Below the pieces are notes generated by a model, which saw only the letters and a list, made by a program, of their open reading frames with translations, had not been told where the DNA came from and did no database searches. A stretch of 64,000 bases of DNA from Prescottella defluvii (GTDB lineage: Bacteria > Actinomycetota > Actinomycetes > Mycobacteriales > Mycobacteriaceae), in the NCBI GenBank assembly GCA_029690005.1, contig CP121458.1, forward strand, positions 4,545,872 through 4,609,871, in the 5' to 3' direction. The position numbers were made by a program, and so were the translations under genes. Shown here piece after piece: positions 1-8,568 of the stretch. How positions within the stretch are numbered: position 1 is the first letter of the stretch; each line of letters opens with the position of its first letter.

Positions 1-44
1 AGCACCCCCGCGACGCGGTCGGCACGGTCCTCGGTCAATCCCAT
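1..44 (-). CDS. N-terminus of probable ADP-ribosylglycohydrolase (partial)
   Basis: Only the first 14 codons are inside the window; the gene runs leftward off the edge. They read MGLTEDRADRVAGV and are preceded by a good ribosome binding site (AAGGGG, about 5 nt upstream). ADP-ribosylglycohydrolase-family proteins commonly open with 'DRaxGvLLGxAxGDALG', so the visible DRVAGV is suggestive but very short. The gene is divergent from a NrtR-like Nudix regulator, and that family is tied to NAD and ADP-ribose metabolism, which supports the call. The start is clear; the identity is an inference from about seven residues plus context. Confidence 0.4.
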   Translation of the reverse strand, partial: MGLTEDRADRVAGV

Positions 45-65
45 CGAACCCCTTGGATCATTCTC

Positions 66-98
66 GCGCTAAAGATTAGATCACGCATGCGCTAATCT
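66..98. promoter_or_regulatory. Inverted and direct repeats between divergent genes
   Basis: The 60-bp divergent intergenic space carries an inverted repeat, AGATTAG (73-79) and CTAATCT (92-98), around a 12-bp spacer. It also has a direct repeat GCGCTAA at 66-72 and 89-95. This is a plausible operator for the adjacent NrtR-like regulator, which in known cases binds its own promoter region and responds to ADP-ribose. Assignment to that protein is inference from position only. Confidence 0.45.
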
Positions 99-104
99 GC
101 AAGG

Positions 105-802
105 GTGACTGGGCGCGCAGCGGGATCCGGGTGGCGGGACGCCGACGGCAAGGCACTCACCGACTACCCACGGCCGTCGGTGGCCGTCGACGTCGCGGTC
201 CTCACCGTGCAGACGGGCCGCCTCCACGTCCTCGTGGTCGACGGCCCCCGCGGCGGGCACGCACTGCCCGGGTCGTTTCTGCGGCCCGGCGAGCGGCTGG
301 CCGACGCGGCCGAGCGGGCACTGTGCACCAAGGCCGGGCTCGTCGGCGCCGACTTCCACCAGCTCGCGATGTTCGATGCCCCCGACCGCGACGACCGCGG
401 CTGGGTGCTGTCGATGGCGCACGGCGCGACACTGCCCCGTGACGAGTTGCCCCACGACGCCGAACTCGTCCGCGTCGACGGGCGCACCGTGGGCGAACCG
501 TTGGCGTTCGACCACGGCGACATGGTGTCGCGCGCCGTCGACGACCTGCGCGCCCGCTACGCCCGCCGGATCGACCCGTCCGGCCTGCTGCCCGACACGT
601 TCACGGTGCTCGAGCTGCGCCGCCTGTACGAGGCCGTGTTCGACCGCCCCTGCCGAAGGATTCGTTCCGGCGACTGGTCATCGATGCGATCGAGCCGACC
701 GGACGGATGTCGACCAGCGGCGCCGGCCGCCCGGCGGAGCTGTTCCGGCGCAGCGGCGACGCCGAACTGCCCGCCGGCGCCGCTGGACTTCTCACGGTTT
801 GA
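105..802 (+). CDS. nrtR: NrtR-like Nudix-domain transcriptional regulator (frameshifted)
   Basis: The reconstructed protein is about 232 aa: an N-terminal Nudix-type domain (about residues 20-150, 'YPRPSVAVDVAVLTV' opening and 'LPGSFLRPGERLADAAERAL' in place of the Nudix box) followed by a C-terminal winged-helix part with the family-typical 'DTFTVLELRRLYEAVF'. Many NrtR proteins have lost Nudix hydrolase residues and act as ADP-ribose sensors repressing NAD genes. One base is missing near 650 in a C run (FDRP-L-PKDSFRRLVIDAIE), after which the frame continues to the stop at 800-802. The GTG start at 105 has AAGG directly in front of it, so leader spacing is poor and transcription may be leaderless. 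Divergent partner: a probable ADP-ribosylglycohydrolase. Confidence 0.72.
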
Positions 803-924
803 CGCACCCGACCGGCCTGCCGCGCCGGACTTGTCGGTCCACCACGCTACGTTGATCTCGACACGGGACCGGCGCCGCGAGCGGCACCCACCCGTGACAC
901 TCGGGCCCGACAGACAGGGGGCAC

Positions 925-2336
925 ATGTTCGACATCACCAGCTTCGACGAGGCCGTCGACCGATCGTGGATCACCTTCCAACACAACCTCGCCGACCACC
1001 TCTCCGCGATGCGGAACGACGACATCCTGATCCTCGACTGGATCGAGGAGTCCACCGTGGAGGGATTCACGCCGTGGATGCAGTTCCTGTTGTGGGACAA
1101 CGAGTTCGTGCGCGCAGAGGTGTCCTCGAACGCGTATCTCGCACCGCTGTACACCCTCGCCCCGGAGGCCGAGGAGCGGCTGTGCGAGCTGGGCTGGGGC
1201 CGGCCGACGCACCTTCCCCACGAGGAGCCGGACGACGGGTCGCCGGCGTTCTTCGTCGACAAGGAGCAGCGCTGGGCGGACCAGATCGCGGCGATGACCG
1301 TCACGACTCTGCGGGAGATCTGGAACGTCCCGCACCCCAGCTTCCTGACCACCGAGATCATCGGCACCCTCGAAGGGACCGACCTCGTCGCCACCGACAT
1401 CGCCGAGGCCGATCCCGAACCCTTCGACCTGGACGACTCCGCGGCCGTCGCGCCCCGAGATCCAGACGAACTCCGTGACCTCGTCGCCCGCACCGTCGAA
1501 CAGGCCATGGGCTTCGCACCCGAACTCGATGAGGACGGGGACGTCGTCCTCAAGCTCGACGACCAACCGGTGTTCGTGATCTCGCATCCCGACCGGCCGC
1601 TCGTGCGGGTGTGGATGCCGCTGCTGTACGCGGTCGCGGGGCGGACCCGGGCGGCCGAGAACGTCTGCGACCTCACCCGGCGTTGGCCGGGAATTCGCTT
1701 CACCCTCGACGACGATCGGCTCAATGCGTCCATCGACGTCTCCGGGAACCCGTTCGTGCCCCGTCATCTCGTCGATGCACTCGACCTGTTCGGCAAGTTC
1801 GTGCCCACGGTCGACACGGCGTTCGCGACACGATTCGACGGTTCTCGGTTCGCCGACGGCGTTCCCCGCGGCGAGTTCGACGAGATGCTCCCGATGCCGC
1901 CGCCGGCGCCGGGGAGGACACGGGCGAACTTCCTCCCGCGCTGCTGACGCTGCTCCACCTCGACCCGAACGGATCCGGGGCGTCGAGCGCACGCGAGGTC
2001 GCGGCGGTGTGTGGCCACGACCGCGACGCGGTCCTCGAGTACCTGAGGATCACCAAGGAGCAGGAGCTCAGCTGGCGTGAATCCTCGAGAACGGCTCGCG
2101 CCGAGGACGATTCGGAGGAAGCCGACGTCTGCGACGGCGAGGCGCGGGCATGGGCGCACACGCACGAATCGCTGCGCGCGGCGCTCCGGCTGATCGCGCT
2201 GCCGGAGCCCCCGCGGCTCACGCCGCCGGCCGCCAAGCCCGATCAGATGGAGCTGTTCGGGAATCAAACCGAGCAGACGCTGTTCGACGCGAACACGATC
2301 GAACCCCCGGACCACACCGTGAAGGGCTCCGAATGA
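925..2336 (+). CDS. TY-Chap family protein (YbjN/T3SS-chaperone-like), frameshifted
   Basis: About 470 aa once a single missing G near 1910 is restored (MLPMPPPAPGEDTGELPPALL). The N-terminal part (FDEAVDRSWITFQHNLADHL...) and the mid-region (DLVARTVEQAMGFAPELDEDG followed by DDQPVFVIS) resemble the TY-Chap domains that unite YbjN and type III secretion chaperones and are predicted to bind peptides. The C-terminus is acidic and ends MELFGNQTEQTLF...KGSE. No catalytic residues are expected. It is followed, with an ATGA overlap, by a 22-codon open frame. Family membership is by pattern; the molecular role is unknown. Confidence 0.6.
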
Positions 2337-2401
2337 CTCCCCACTCGACTCGGGTGACCGACGACTGGCGCCTCGACCGGATCCCGTACAGCGCTGACTG
2401 A
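2333..2401 (+). CDS. Possible 22-aa small ORF overlapping the TY-Chap stop
   Basis: ATG at 2333 overlaps the TGA of the TY-Chap gene as ATGA, the arrangement used for translational coupling throughout this window. The frame encodes MTPHSTRVTDDWRLDRIPYSAD and stops at 2399-2401. Nothing recognisable is in it; Arg/Asp-rich, no hydrophobic segment. It may be chance, but overlap with the stop of a predicted peptide-binding chaperone makes it worth recording. Confidence 0.3.
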   Translation: MTPHSTRVTDDWRLDRIPYSAD

Positions 2402-2501
2402 ATCCGCAGAAAACAGATCGTCGAACACGGTGCCCTGACGGCCCGGCGGGTGGACAATGAGTCTCGCCAGACCACTTCGGACCCCGAGGGAAGGAAGGGT
2501 C

Positions 2502-2909
2502 ATGTCAGAGGCACCAGCGGAATCGGTCGTCCAACAGAGCGTCGCCAAGGGAACCTCGATGGGCGCCGCCGTCCTCCTCGTCACTGTCGGCGTGCTCGAG
2601 TTCCTGCAGGGAATCTCTGCGGTGGCCAAGGACGACGTGTTCGTCGTCGGTCTCCAGTACACCTACAAGTTCGATGTCACGGCGTGGGGATGGATCCACC
2701 TCGTGCTCGGCGTCCTCGTCACGATCGTCGGCGCCGTGTTGTTCACCGGCGCGACGTGGGCGCGGGTCGGCGCGGTCGTGATCTGCGCCGTGTCGATCAT
2801 CGTCAACTTCCTGTGGTTGCCGTATTACCCGCTCTGGGCGATCCTGATCATCGCGCTGAACACCGTCGTGATCTGGGCGGTCACCACCTGGCATCCCGAG
2901 AAGGTATGA
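2502..2909 (+). CDS. DUF7144-type four-helix membrane protein
   Basis: 135 aa, with four hydrophobic segments at roughly residues 15-35, 55-80, 85-105 and 110-130. Landmarks are 'GVLEFLQGISAVAKDD' after helix 1 and 'GWIHLVLGVLVTIVGAVLF' in helix 2, a pattern I associate with the DUF7144 actinobacterial membrane family. The ATG at 2502 is preferred over an in-frame ATG at 2457 because GGAAGG lies just upstream of 2502. No function is known. It precedes a second membrane-protein gene by 16 bp and may be co-transcribed. Confidence 0.7.
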   Translation: MSEAPAESVVQQSVAKGTSMGAAVLLVTVGVLEFLQGISAVAKDDVFVVGLQYTYKFDVTAWGWIHLVLGVLVTIVGAVLFTGATWARVGAVVICAVSIIVNFLWLPYYPLWAILIIALNTVVIWAVTTWHPEKV

Positions 2910-2925
2910 GCTGAACGGAAACACG

Positions 2926-4370
2926 ATGCTGGACGGAAACTCGATGGACGACGGCAAAGCCACCGAACCACTCGATGAGAGCGAACGCGCCGAACTTCTC
3001 CGGTTACGTCACGAAGTGACGGCACTGCGCACGCAGGTCGCCGAAACTCCAGGCGCGCCGGAGACGGTCGCGCACGGACCGCGACACACCATGCGGTGGA
3101 TCGCGGTGACGATCCTGCTCGTGCTGGTGGCGGCGTTGTCCATCGTGTCCGTGACGTCCCGGTTCATGCGCAGTCAGATCCTCGACACCGATCGGTACGT
3201 CACCACCGTCGCGCCGTTGGGTGAGGATCCGGCGATCCAGGCCGAGATCTCCGACCAGATCACGAACGAGATCTTCGACCGGGTCGACGTCGAGGCGCTC
3301 ACCACCGAGGCACTGACGGCGCTCACCAACGCGTCGAACCTGGCCGAGAACGCGCCACGCGTCAATCAGATCCTCGGAGGGCTGGGACCCGTGCTCGCCG
3401 GCCAGGCGAAGAGCTTCATCCACGACACCGTCACCACGTTCGTGCAATCACAGCAGTTCGAGGATCTGTGGATTCAAGCGAACCGTTCCGCACACAATGC
3501 GCTCGTCTCGGTGGTGACGGGCAACTATGGGCCGAGTTCGGTGCAGGTCGACCAGAGCGGCACCGTCAGCATCTCCCTCGCCACCATCATCGACAACGTG
3601 CGCACCGAACTGACCGACCGCGGCTTCACGTTCGCCGAGAAGATCCCGACCGTGGACAAGCAGTTCGTGCTGTTCCAATCCCCGACCTGGTGAAGGCGCA
3701 GCGGGCGGTCAACGCACTCGACAAGGTCTCGGCCGTGTTGCCCTGGTTGACCATTGCGTGCGCGGCTGCGGCAGTCGCCGTCGCGCCCCGTGGGCGGCGA
3801 CTGCACACGCTGTCGCTCGCGGGACTGTCGATCGCTGTGGGGATGCTCATCCTGGCAATCGGGATCCTCATCGGCCGCGCGATCTATCTGAACGAGGTGC
3901 CGCCCGACGTCCTGACACCCGATGCCGCGACCGCCGTGATCGACACGATCCTCGTGCCGATGCGGACGACTCTGCGTGCCGTCGCGGTGTTCGGACTCGT
4001 GATCGCGGTGGGCGCGTACCTGATCGGTGGCTCGTCGTCGGCGACATTCGTACGACGCGGATTCGGGCGGGGACTCGACTTCGCGCGCCACCCCTCTCCA
4101 GACCGGACACCTACCAGCGTGGAACGGTGGGCCGCGCAGGCGCGAGTTCCGCTGCGATGCCTGATCATCGGGGTCGCCGCGCTGCTCCTGGGTTTCTGGC
4201 ACTACCCCACCGGGCTAGTCGTGCTGTGGATCGTCCTCATCGGCCTGGTCGCCCTGCTCGCGCTGGAACTGCTGATCCGTCCAGTGCGGGCCGGCGCACC
4301 GCCCGAGAGCGGCGCCCCCGACGAACAGGAAGCCATCACCGGCCCAGAGCCCGAGACCAAGTCGAGCTAG
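2926..4370 (+). CDS. Actinobacterial integral membrane protein with N-terminal coiled coil (frameshifted)
   Basis: About 481 aa after restoring one C in a C run near 3675 (FVLFQSPDLVKAQRAV). A short leucine-heptad stretch (ERAELLRLRHEVTALRTQV) precedes a membrane helix (about residues 55-80). A long extracytoplasmic domain follows (TDRYVTTVAPLGEDPAIQAEI...VQSQQFEDLWIQANRSAHN) with three or four C-terminal helices. This architecture recurs in actinobacterial integral membrane proteins of unknown function. Alternative start ATG at 2944; both ATGs follow the same local repeat GACGGAAAC(A/T)CG, so the sequence does not decide between them. Confidence 0.65.
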
Positions 4371-4373
4371 GGC

Positions 4374-4781
4374 GTGCATCCAGAGGAACACGCCGCCCGC
4401 ATTCACACACTCGGACTACCCGATACGGTCATGCGCATCGCCGTCGAGGGCGGCGCGACCGTGCACCCGGTTCTGCAGGATCTCGCCGATTCCGTCTGGG
4501 CACCGGCCTGGTCGATCGTCGAGCGCCACCCCGACCTCGTACCGTTGTGGAGCTCCGGGACCACCTCGGTGCTCGCCGCTCCGGATGGCACCGTGCAACG
4601 GTGGAGCGCCGAATACGCGGGCGAACCGCTCAGCTCCTATCCCGACTTCGCGACCGCCGTCCGCGTCCTGCTCACCGACCTCTGGGAACTGGACAGCGAA
4701 GACGATGACCGTCGTACAGTCGCCGGCTTCCTGCTGCCACCCGAGCAGGTCGAGGCAGCCCTCGTTCCGATGGAGCGCTGA
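4374..4781 (+). CDS. Hypothetical protein, SUKH-like by composition
   Basis: 135 aa from GTG 4374, three bases after the stop of the preceding membrane gene. I do not recognise a named family. Visible features are 'WSSGTTSVLAAPDGTVQRWSA', 'SSYPDFATAVRVLLTDLWE' and an acidic SEDDDR stretch. The 'PDFATAVRxLLTDLWE' helix is reminiscent of small Smi1/Knr4-like proteins, but that is a weak resemblance. Soluble, no signal peptide. Confidence 0.55.
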   Translation: MHPEEHAARIHTLGLPDTVMRIAVEGGATVHPVLQDLADSVWAPAWSIVERHPDLVPLWSSGTTSVLAAPDGTVQRWSAEYAGEPLSSYPDFATAVRVLLTDLWELDSEDDDRRTVAGFLLPPEQVEAALVPMER

Positions 4782-4816
4782 GCACCCACGAGACCAGCAC
4801 GAAGCGGCAGAGGAAG

Positions 4817-5194
4817 CTACGAAAGGGCCTTGGCCTTGAGCGCCGCGAACTCCTCGTCACTGATAACTCCGGCGCTCCGCAGTTTCTCCGCGTCGGCGAT
4901 CTGATCGGCCCGCGACTTGCCCGCGATTCGCTGGACGTACTCCTCCTGATGCTCCGCGAACCTCTCGGACGCGGCCCGTGAGCGGCGTGCCATGCCTTCG
5001 CCTCTCACGATCAGATAGATCAGCGCCGAGAAGAACGGCACGACGAACAGGAAGAGGATCCACAACGCCTTCGCCCACCCGCGAGTGTCGTGATCCCTGA
5101 ACAGATCGGCGAGGATCGCGAAGAGCACGATCAGGTACGCGCCGAACGCGAAACACGCGAGGACCACCCAGAAGAACTCCCAGAAGCTGTCCAT
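4817..5194 (-). CDS. Membrane protein with PLDc_N-like and SHOCT domains
   Basis: 125 aa. Two hydrophobic helices with the intervening 'DLFRDHDTRGWAKALWILF' pattern typical of the phospholipase-D N-terminal-type transmembrane domain occupy residues 1-65. The C-terminus (ADAEKLRSAGVISDEEFAALKAKAL) is a clear SHOCT (short C-terminal) helical hairpin. The ATG at 5194 sits directly before MDSFWEFFWVVL. It is the last gene of a DUF6325-SHOCT-SHOCT series. SHOCT domains are thought to mediate oligomerisation; no enzymatic role is apparent. Confidence 0.8.
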   Translation of the reverse strand: MDSFWEFFWVVLACFAFGAYLIVLFAILADLFRDHDTRGWAKALWILFLFVVPFFSALIYLIVRGEGMARRSRAASERFAEHQEEYVQRIAGKSRADQIADAEKLRSAGVISDEEFAALKAKALS

Positions 5195-5231
5195 CACTCG
5201 GCTCCGTTCTCGGCTCGTTGCCGGCTGCCGC

Positions 5232-5515
5232 TCAGGAGGCCAGGATCCGCGCCTTCTCGGCGTTGAACTCTTCCTCGGTGAGGACGCCCTGAGCCTTGAG
5301 CTCACCGAGTTGTTTCAGCGCCTCGATGCGGTCGACCTGACCGACGCCCGGCCCAGGAGGAGCCGGCGGGGCGGGTGGCGGCGGGGCTTGGTATTGCGGG
5401 GGCTGCTCCTGCGCGGCCCAGCGCTCTCCCTGACGACGCGACACTCGGTTGGAGACCGCCGTCGCGGTTCCCGCGACCACCGCGGTCCGGGCCACACCCG
5501 GAGAAGTCCCGGCAT
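5232..5515 (-). CDS. Small SHOCT-domain protein (frameshifted near its start)
   Basis: About 94 aa. With one G restored at about 5494 the start becomes MPGLLRGVARTAVVAG..., preceded by GAGGAGAACACA at 5516-5527, an excellent ribosome binding site. A short hydrophobic/Ala-rich N-terminus is followed by a Gln-Pro-rich linker (QPPQYQAPPPPAPPAPPGP) and a C-terminal SHOCT hairpin (ALKQLGELKAQGVLTEEEFN). It lies 18 bp downstream of the DUF6325 gene and 37 bp upstream of another SHOCT gene, so the three are likely one transcript. Function unknown. Confidence 0.72.
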
Positions 5516-5533
5516 TGTGTTCTCCTCGATCTC

Positions 5534-5983
5534 TCAGCTGGCGGCGTCGAGCGCGTCGAGCGCCGACAGCACGCTTTGGACGGGAATCCTTCCGGAGGCC
5601 ACGAGCTGGGCGCCCTCACGCCGCAGCGCGGCCGCGAACGGTGCGGCCCAACAGTTCTCGTAGACCAGGACCGCGCCGGCGCAGCCCGGTTCGAGGACAG
5701 CCGCAGCCTCCTCGAGATCGGACCGGTCGATGAGGCCCGACGCCGCTTCCGCGAACAGGGTCACGTCGATGCCGCCCTCGAAACCGAGGTCCTCGATCGC
5801 GATTCCGGCCAGGGTCCCGGCGGCGTCCTTCCGGACGAACACCAGGTCGAGGACCCGGATGATGCCCCGCTCGACGAGATCGCGCAGGTGAGGCAGGGCG
5901 GAGCCGTCCGGCTTCCGGTCCGCCGGGAACTCCACCACGAGATAGTCGATGGGTCCGAGTTCGTCGATTTCCGTGTCGTTCAC
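5534..5983 (-). CDS. DUF6325 family protein
   Basis: 149 aa from GTG 5983. The opening NDTEIDELGPIDYLVVEFP and the body (ERGIIRVLDLVFVRKDAAG, GAVLVYENCWAAPFAAALRR, ASGRIPVQSVLSALDAL) are how DUF6325 proteins read. I chose 5983 over an upstream ATG at 6058 because the family begins at this point and GGAAGTGGGG lies upstream. It heads the set with two SHOCT genes, a pairing common in actinobacteria. A resemblance to DUF1269-type two-domain membrane-associated proteins is possible; role unknown. Confidence 0.75.
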   Translation of the reverse strand: MNDTEIDELGPIDYLVVEFPADRKPDGSALPHLRDLVERGIIRVLDLVFVRKDAAGTLAGIAIEDLGFEGGIDVTLFAEAASGLIDRSDLEEAAAVLEPGCAGAVLVYENCWAAPFAAALRREGAQLVASGRIPVQSVLSALDALDAAS

Positions 5984-6192
5984 CGCACGACCCCACTTCC
6001 CGAGGCGACGAACCCGAAACCAGGATGGCTCACCCGGCGCCGGATCCGGCGCGATCATCAGCCGCTCGTAGTTGCGACCTCAGTATCCCATCGGCGGTGG
6101 CCGCACGGGCCGGTCTGCGGGAATATTCCGTCCCGCTGCCGGTGCTGTACCCAGGTAACGTGCGATCGTAAGCAAACGAAAGGAGCCCGGCC

Positions 6193-6471
6193 GTGGCGAA
6201 CAGGATCGAGCACAACGCCGACGAGAATCGGTTCGAGGTCTACGTCGACGACGTACTCGCCGGCTACGCCGACTACGTCGAGGCGAACGGCGTGCGCGAC
6301 TTCGGGCACACCGTCACCGAGTCGGATTTCCGCGGGCAGGGTCTGGCCGGCCAGGTGGTCAAGGCGGCCCTGGACGCGTCCCGCGAGCAGGGCTTCAAGA
6401 TCGTGCCGTCGTGCTCCTACGTGGAGAAGTACGTCGCCACCCACCCCGAGTACGCGGACCTGGTCGCGTAG
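6193..6471 (+). CDS. Small GNAT-family N-acetyltransferase (YidJ-like)
   Basis: 92 aa from GTG 6193 with AGGAG nine bases upstream. Short single-domain acetyltransferase: 'FEVYVDDVLAGYADY' N-terminal strands, 'TESDFRGQGLAGQVVKAALD' is the acetyl-CoA binding R/Q-x-x-G-x-G/A loop, and 'VPSCSYVEKYVATHPEYADL' is the characteristic C-terminus of the YidJ-type family. Substrate unknown. It stands alone, divergent from the DUF6325 set. Confidence 0.88.
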   Translation: MANRIEHNADENRFEVYVDDVLAGYADYVEANGVRDFGHTVTESDFRGQGLAGQVVKAALDASREQGFKIVPSCSYVEKYVATHPEYADLVA

Positions 6472-6526
6472 CCCGCCTTTCCGATAAGTGGGACCCGTTC
6501 GCCCGCGCGGAGACGACGCCGGGTAA

Positions 6527-6540
6527 CTATGAAGTCATAG
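6527..6540. promoter_or_regulatory. Inverted repeat upstream of metallo-hydrolase gene
   Basis: CTATGA-AG-TCATAG forms a perfect 6+6 inverted repeat 40 bp upstream of the metallo-hydrolase ATG. Size and AT content in a G+C-rich setting suit a MarR- or PadR-type operator, but no regulator gene is adjacent. Assignment is inference. Confidence 0.4.
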
Positions 6541-6579
6541 GTAGAACGGGTTCTTCATCTAGCCAACGAGGTTGCGTAT

Positions 6580-7578
6580 ATGAGTGGCGCTTCGGCCATC
6601 GGTGATGGCATCTTCCAGATCACGGTCCCCATGTCCCACAACCCGCTGGGCAGCACCCTCGTATACGCGATGGAGTCGCCGGGCGGCCTGATCCTCGTCG
6701 ACGCCGGCTGGGACGGCGACGAGGGCTGGGACGGTCTGACGTCGGGCCTCGAATCGATCGGTCATTCGGTGGCCGACATCGAGGGCGTCGTGCTCACCCA
6801 CTTCCATCCCGACCACACGGGCCTGTGTGGGCGGGTGCGGGAGGCGTCGGGCGCGTGGATCGCTATGCACGAGGCCGATCACGACATGTTCGAGAAGATG
6901 TCGTCCGGCCGGGACCAGGAGTGGATGGACTACCACGTGGCCAACCTCGCACGCGCCGGCGCTCCGCTCGCCGACCGCGAGGCGTTCGCGCGGGCCACCG
7001 AGGGCGACGCGCCCGTCGGGCCGGAGTCTGCGCCCGACCGGATCCTCGTCGACGACGAACTGATCGCCCTCGCCGGCCGCGACCTGCGAGCGGTATTCAC
7101 GCCGGGCCACACCCCGGCCACGTGTGCTTCTATCTCGAGGACGCCGACGCGATGTTCACCGGCGACCATGTGCTGCAGAAGACCACGCCGCACGTCGGCA
7201 ACTTCGAATACCCGCTCCGAGGAGCGCGACGCGCTCGCCGAGTTCATGGAGTCGCTGCGCCGCGTGCAGAAGATGGACATCACGCGCGGACTCGGCGCGC
7301 ACGGCGTCCCGATCCTGGACGTGGCGGGACGCGCCGGCGAGCTGATCGATCACCACGAGGAACGCCTCGACCACCTCTACGAGGCGTTCGGCGACGACGA
7401 GATCACCGTGTGGCAGGTGGCCGAGCGGATGAAGTGGTACCGCCCGTGGGACAAGTTCCACCCGATGGCCAAGGGCATGGCGCTGTCGGAGGCCGCCGCC
7501 CATCTGCGGCACCTGGTCGCCCGCGGCCAGGTCGCCCAGGTACCCGGCACCGAGCCTGCGCGGTTCGCCCGCAGCTAA
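6580..7578 (+). CDS. MBL-fold metallo-hydrolase with C-terminal winged-helix domain
   Basis: About 332 aa. The metal-binding motif HxHxDH is intact ('VLTHFHPDHTGL', about residues 70-80), a later ligand region is 'FTPGHTPGHVCFYLED', and 'MFTGDHVLQKTTPHVG' supplies the GDH aspartate motif. C-terminal 'VWQVAERMKWYRPWDKFHPM' is the winged-helix tail found in LACTB2-like hydrolases. The frame stays open but about 30 residues (about 7115-7215) read in the wrong frame: one G is missing near 7116 and the frame is restored near 7215, probably by loss of a TC pair. Substrate unknown. Confidence 0.85.
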   Translation: MSGASAIGDGIFQITVPMSHNPLGSTLVYAMESPGGLILVDAGWDGDEGWDGLTSGLESIGHSVADIEGVVLTHFHPDHTGLCGRVREASGAWIAMHEADHDMFEKMSSGRDQEWMDYHVANLARAGAPLADREAFARATEGDAPVGPESAPDRILVDDELIALAGRDLRAVFTPGHTPATCASISRTPTRCSPATMCCRRPRRTSATSNTRSEERDALAEFMESLRRVQKMDITRGLGAHGVPILDVAGRAGELIDHHEERLDHLYEAFGDDEITVWQVAERMKWYRPWDKFHPMAKGMALSEAAAHLRHLVARGQVAQVPGTEPARFARS

Positions 7579-7620
7579 AGCATGTCTCCTGTTTTGTGAG
7601 CTTCGGCCGCGCCGAAGACC

Positions 7621-7653
7621 GCTGCGCCCCGAACGGTTCGGCCGGGGCGCAGC
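7621..7653. terminator. GC-rich hairpin downstream of metallo-hydrolase
   Basis: GCTGCGCCCC (7621-7630) pairs perfectly with GGGGCGCAGC (7644-7653), 10 bp, loop 13 nt, about 40 bp after the metallo-hydrolase stop. There is no T run, as usual for high-G+C actinobacterial terminators. The rest of the 241-bp gap to the lipoprotein gene holds nothing I can name. Confidence 0.5.
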
Positions 7654-7819
7654 TGCTCTGGCACGACGGGGTCGCTGTGGCGAATAGGCCGGGCACGATC
7701 ATGACCTCGTCGGCCTCAATCGTCGCGGGTGTTCGCCTCGGTGTATCCGGCGATCTTGTCGACCCGACGACTGCGGGCCATGCTCGGCAACCCCAGCGCG
7801 AAACCCGAACGCGACCAGA

Positions 7820-8407
7820 CTAGATGCCGATCAGCTGCTTGGCGGCCGACACCGCGGCCGGTCCGTCCAGCGACGGCATGTCGTTCCACTGGCCACCCGT
7901 GATCGACACCGTGACATCGGGTGTCTCGACCCTCGTGACGATCACCCCGGCGACGGCCGTCGACACTGGGAGGGTGTAGGCGACACCGCCAGCCTTCTCG
8001 AGCGCGGCATCCGGAAGGACGGCCAGCTTGCCCGCCTCGAGATCGCTCACCGCCGGAACCTCACCGGTCCCTGGCTCGATGAGCACCTCGACGCCACGAA
8101 TCTCGCTCAGCGAGGTGGCGCCGTCCGGGGTCTCCCAGTTGCAGATCGCGCCGTACTCGTCGACCGCGTTGGACGGGCTCTCCTGCAGTCCCGCAATGTA
8201 CTTCGCAACCGCGGGAGCGACGTCTTCGCAGCTCGAGAATCGCGCAAACACGTCCGTACGCGAGGCGCTCTCGCCAACCGCACCCTGGCCATCCGTGACC
8301 TCGGCCGCCGTGACGTCCTGGGCCGCGGTGTCGCCGTCGTCGGAACCACAGGCGCTCAGCGCCGCAGCAAGCAGCAGGACCGGAAGAAACCGGGCGTTTC
8401 GGATCAT
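7820..8407 (-). CDS. Secreted lipoprotein, unknown function
   Basis: 195 aa. Signal sequence MIRNARFLPVLLLAAALSAC ends in a clean lipobox (L-S-A-C) at residues 17-20, followed by an acidic, Gly/Asp linker. The mature domain begins around 'FSSCEDVAPAVAKYI' and contains 'GAICNWETPDG', a Cys-containing pattern seen in mycobacterial DUF3558-type lipoproteins; family assignment is tentative. Monocistronic by spacing. Confidence 0.78.
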   Translation of the reverse strand: MIRNARFLPVLLLAAALSACGSDDGDTAAQDVTAAEVTDGQGAVGESASRTDVFARFSSCEDVAPAVAKYIAGLQESPSNAVDEYGAICNWETPDGATSLSEIRGVEVLIEPGTGEVPAVSDLEAGKLAVLPDAALEKAGGVAYTLPVSTAVAGVIVTRVETPDVTVSITGGQWNDMPSLDGPAAVSAAKQLIGI

Positions 8408-8535
8408 GTAGGCACTGTACCCACGCCTTCACCGGCTCCGCCCGCAGCACGTGAGGCGGGGACACAACGCATGCCGGCACACCGCGCCGACTTCGCGAAT
8501 CTCATTTGCGAGACACGCCCCGGTCGAGACACGAG

Positions 8536-8565
8536 CAGTGCCCGGCGGTGCACCGCCGGGCACTG
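8536..8565 (-). terminator. Perfect 15-bp palindromic terminator of SPFH-RHH operon
   Basis: CAGTGCCCGGCGGTG followed directly by its exact complement CACCGCCGGGCACTG, three bases after the stop of the ribbon-helix-helix gene. It can fold to an 12-13 bp stem with a small loop. Position and strength fit transcription termination for the operon; no U tract. Confidence 0.65.
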
Positions 8566-8568
8566 TCG

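Noticed and set aside
2457-2501. Upstream ATG for the DUF7144 gene
   Set aside because: The downstream ATG at 2502 has the ribosome binding site and the expected family start.
7660-7800. Short open frames on both strands in the gap after the metallo-hydrolase, including a 21-codon minus-strand frame starting MARSRRVDKIAG
   Set aside because: No ribosome binding site, no recognised family and no coupling to a neighbour.
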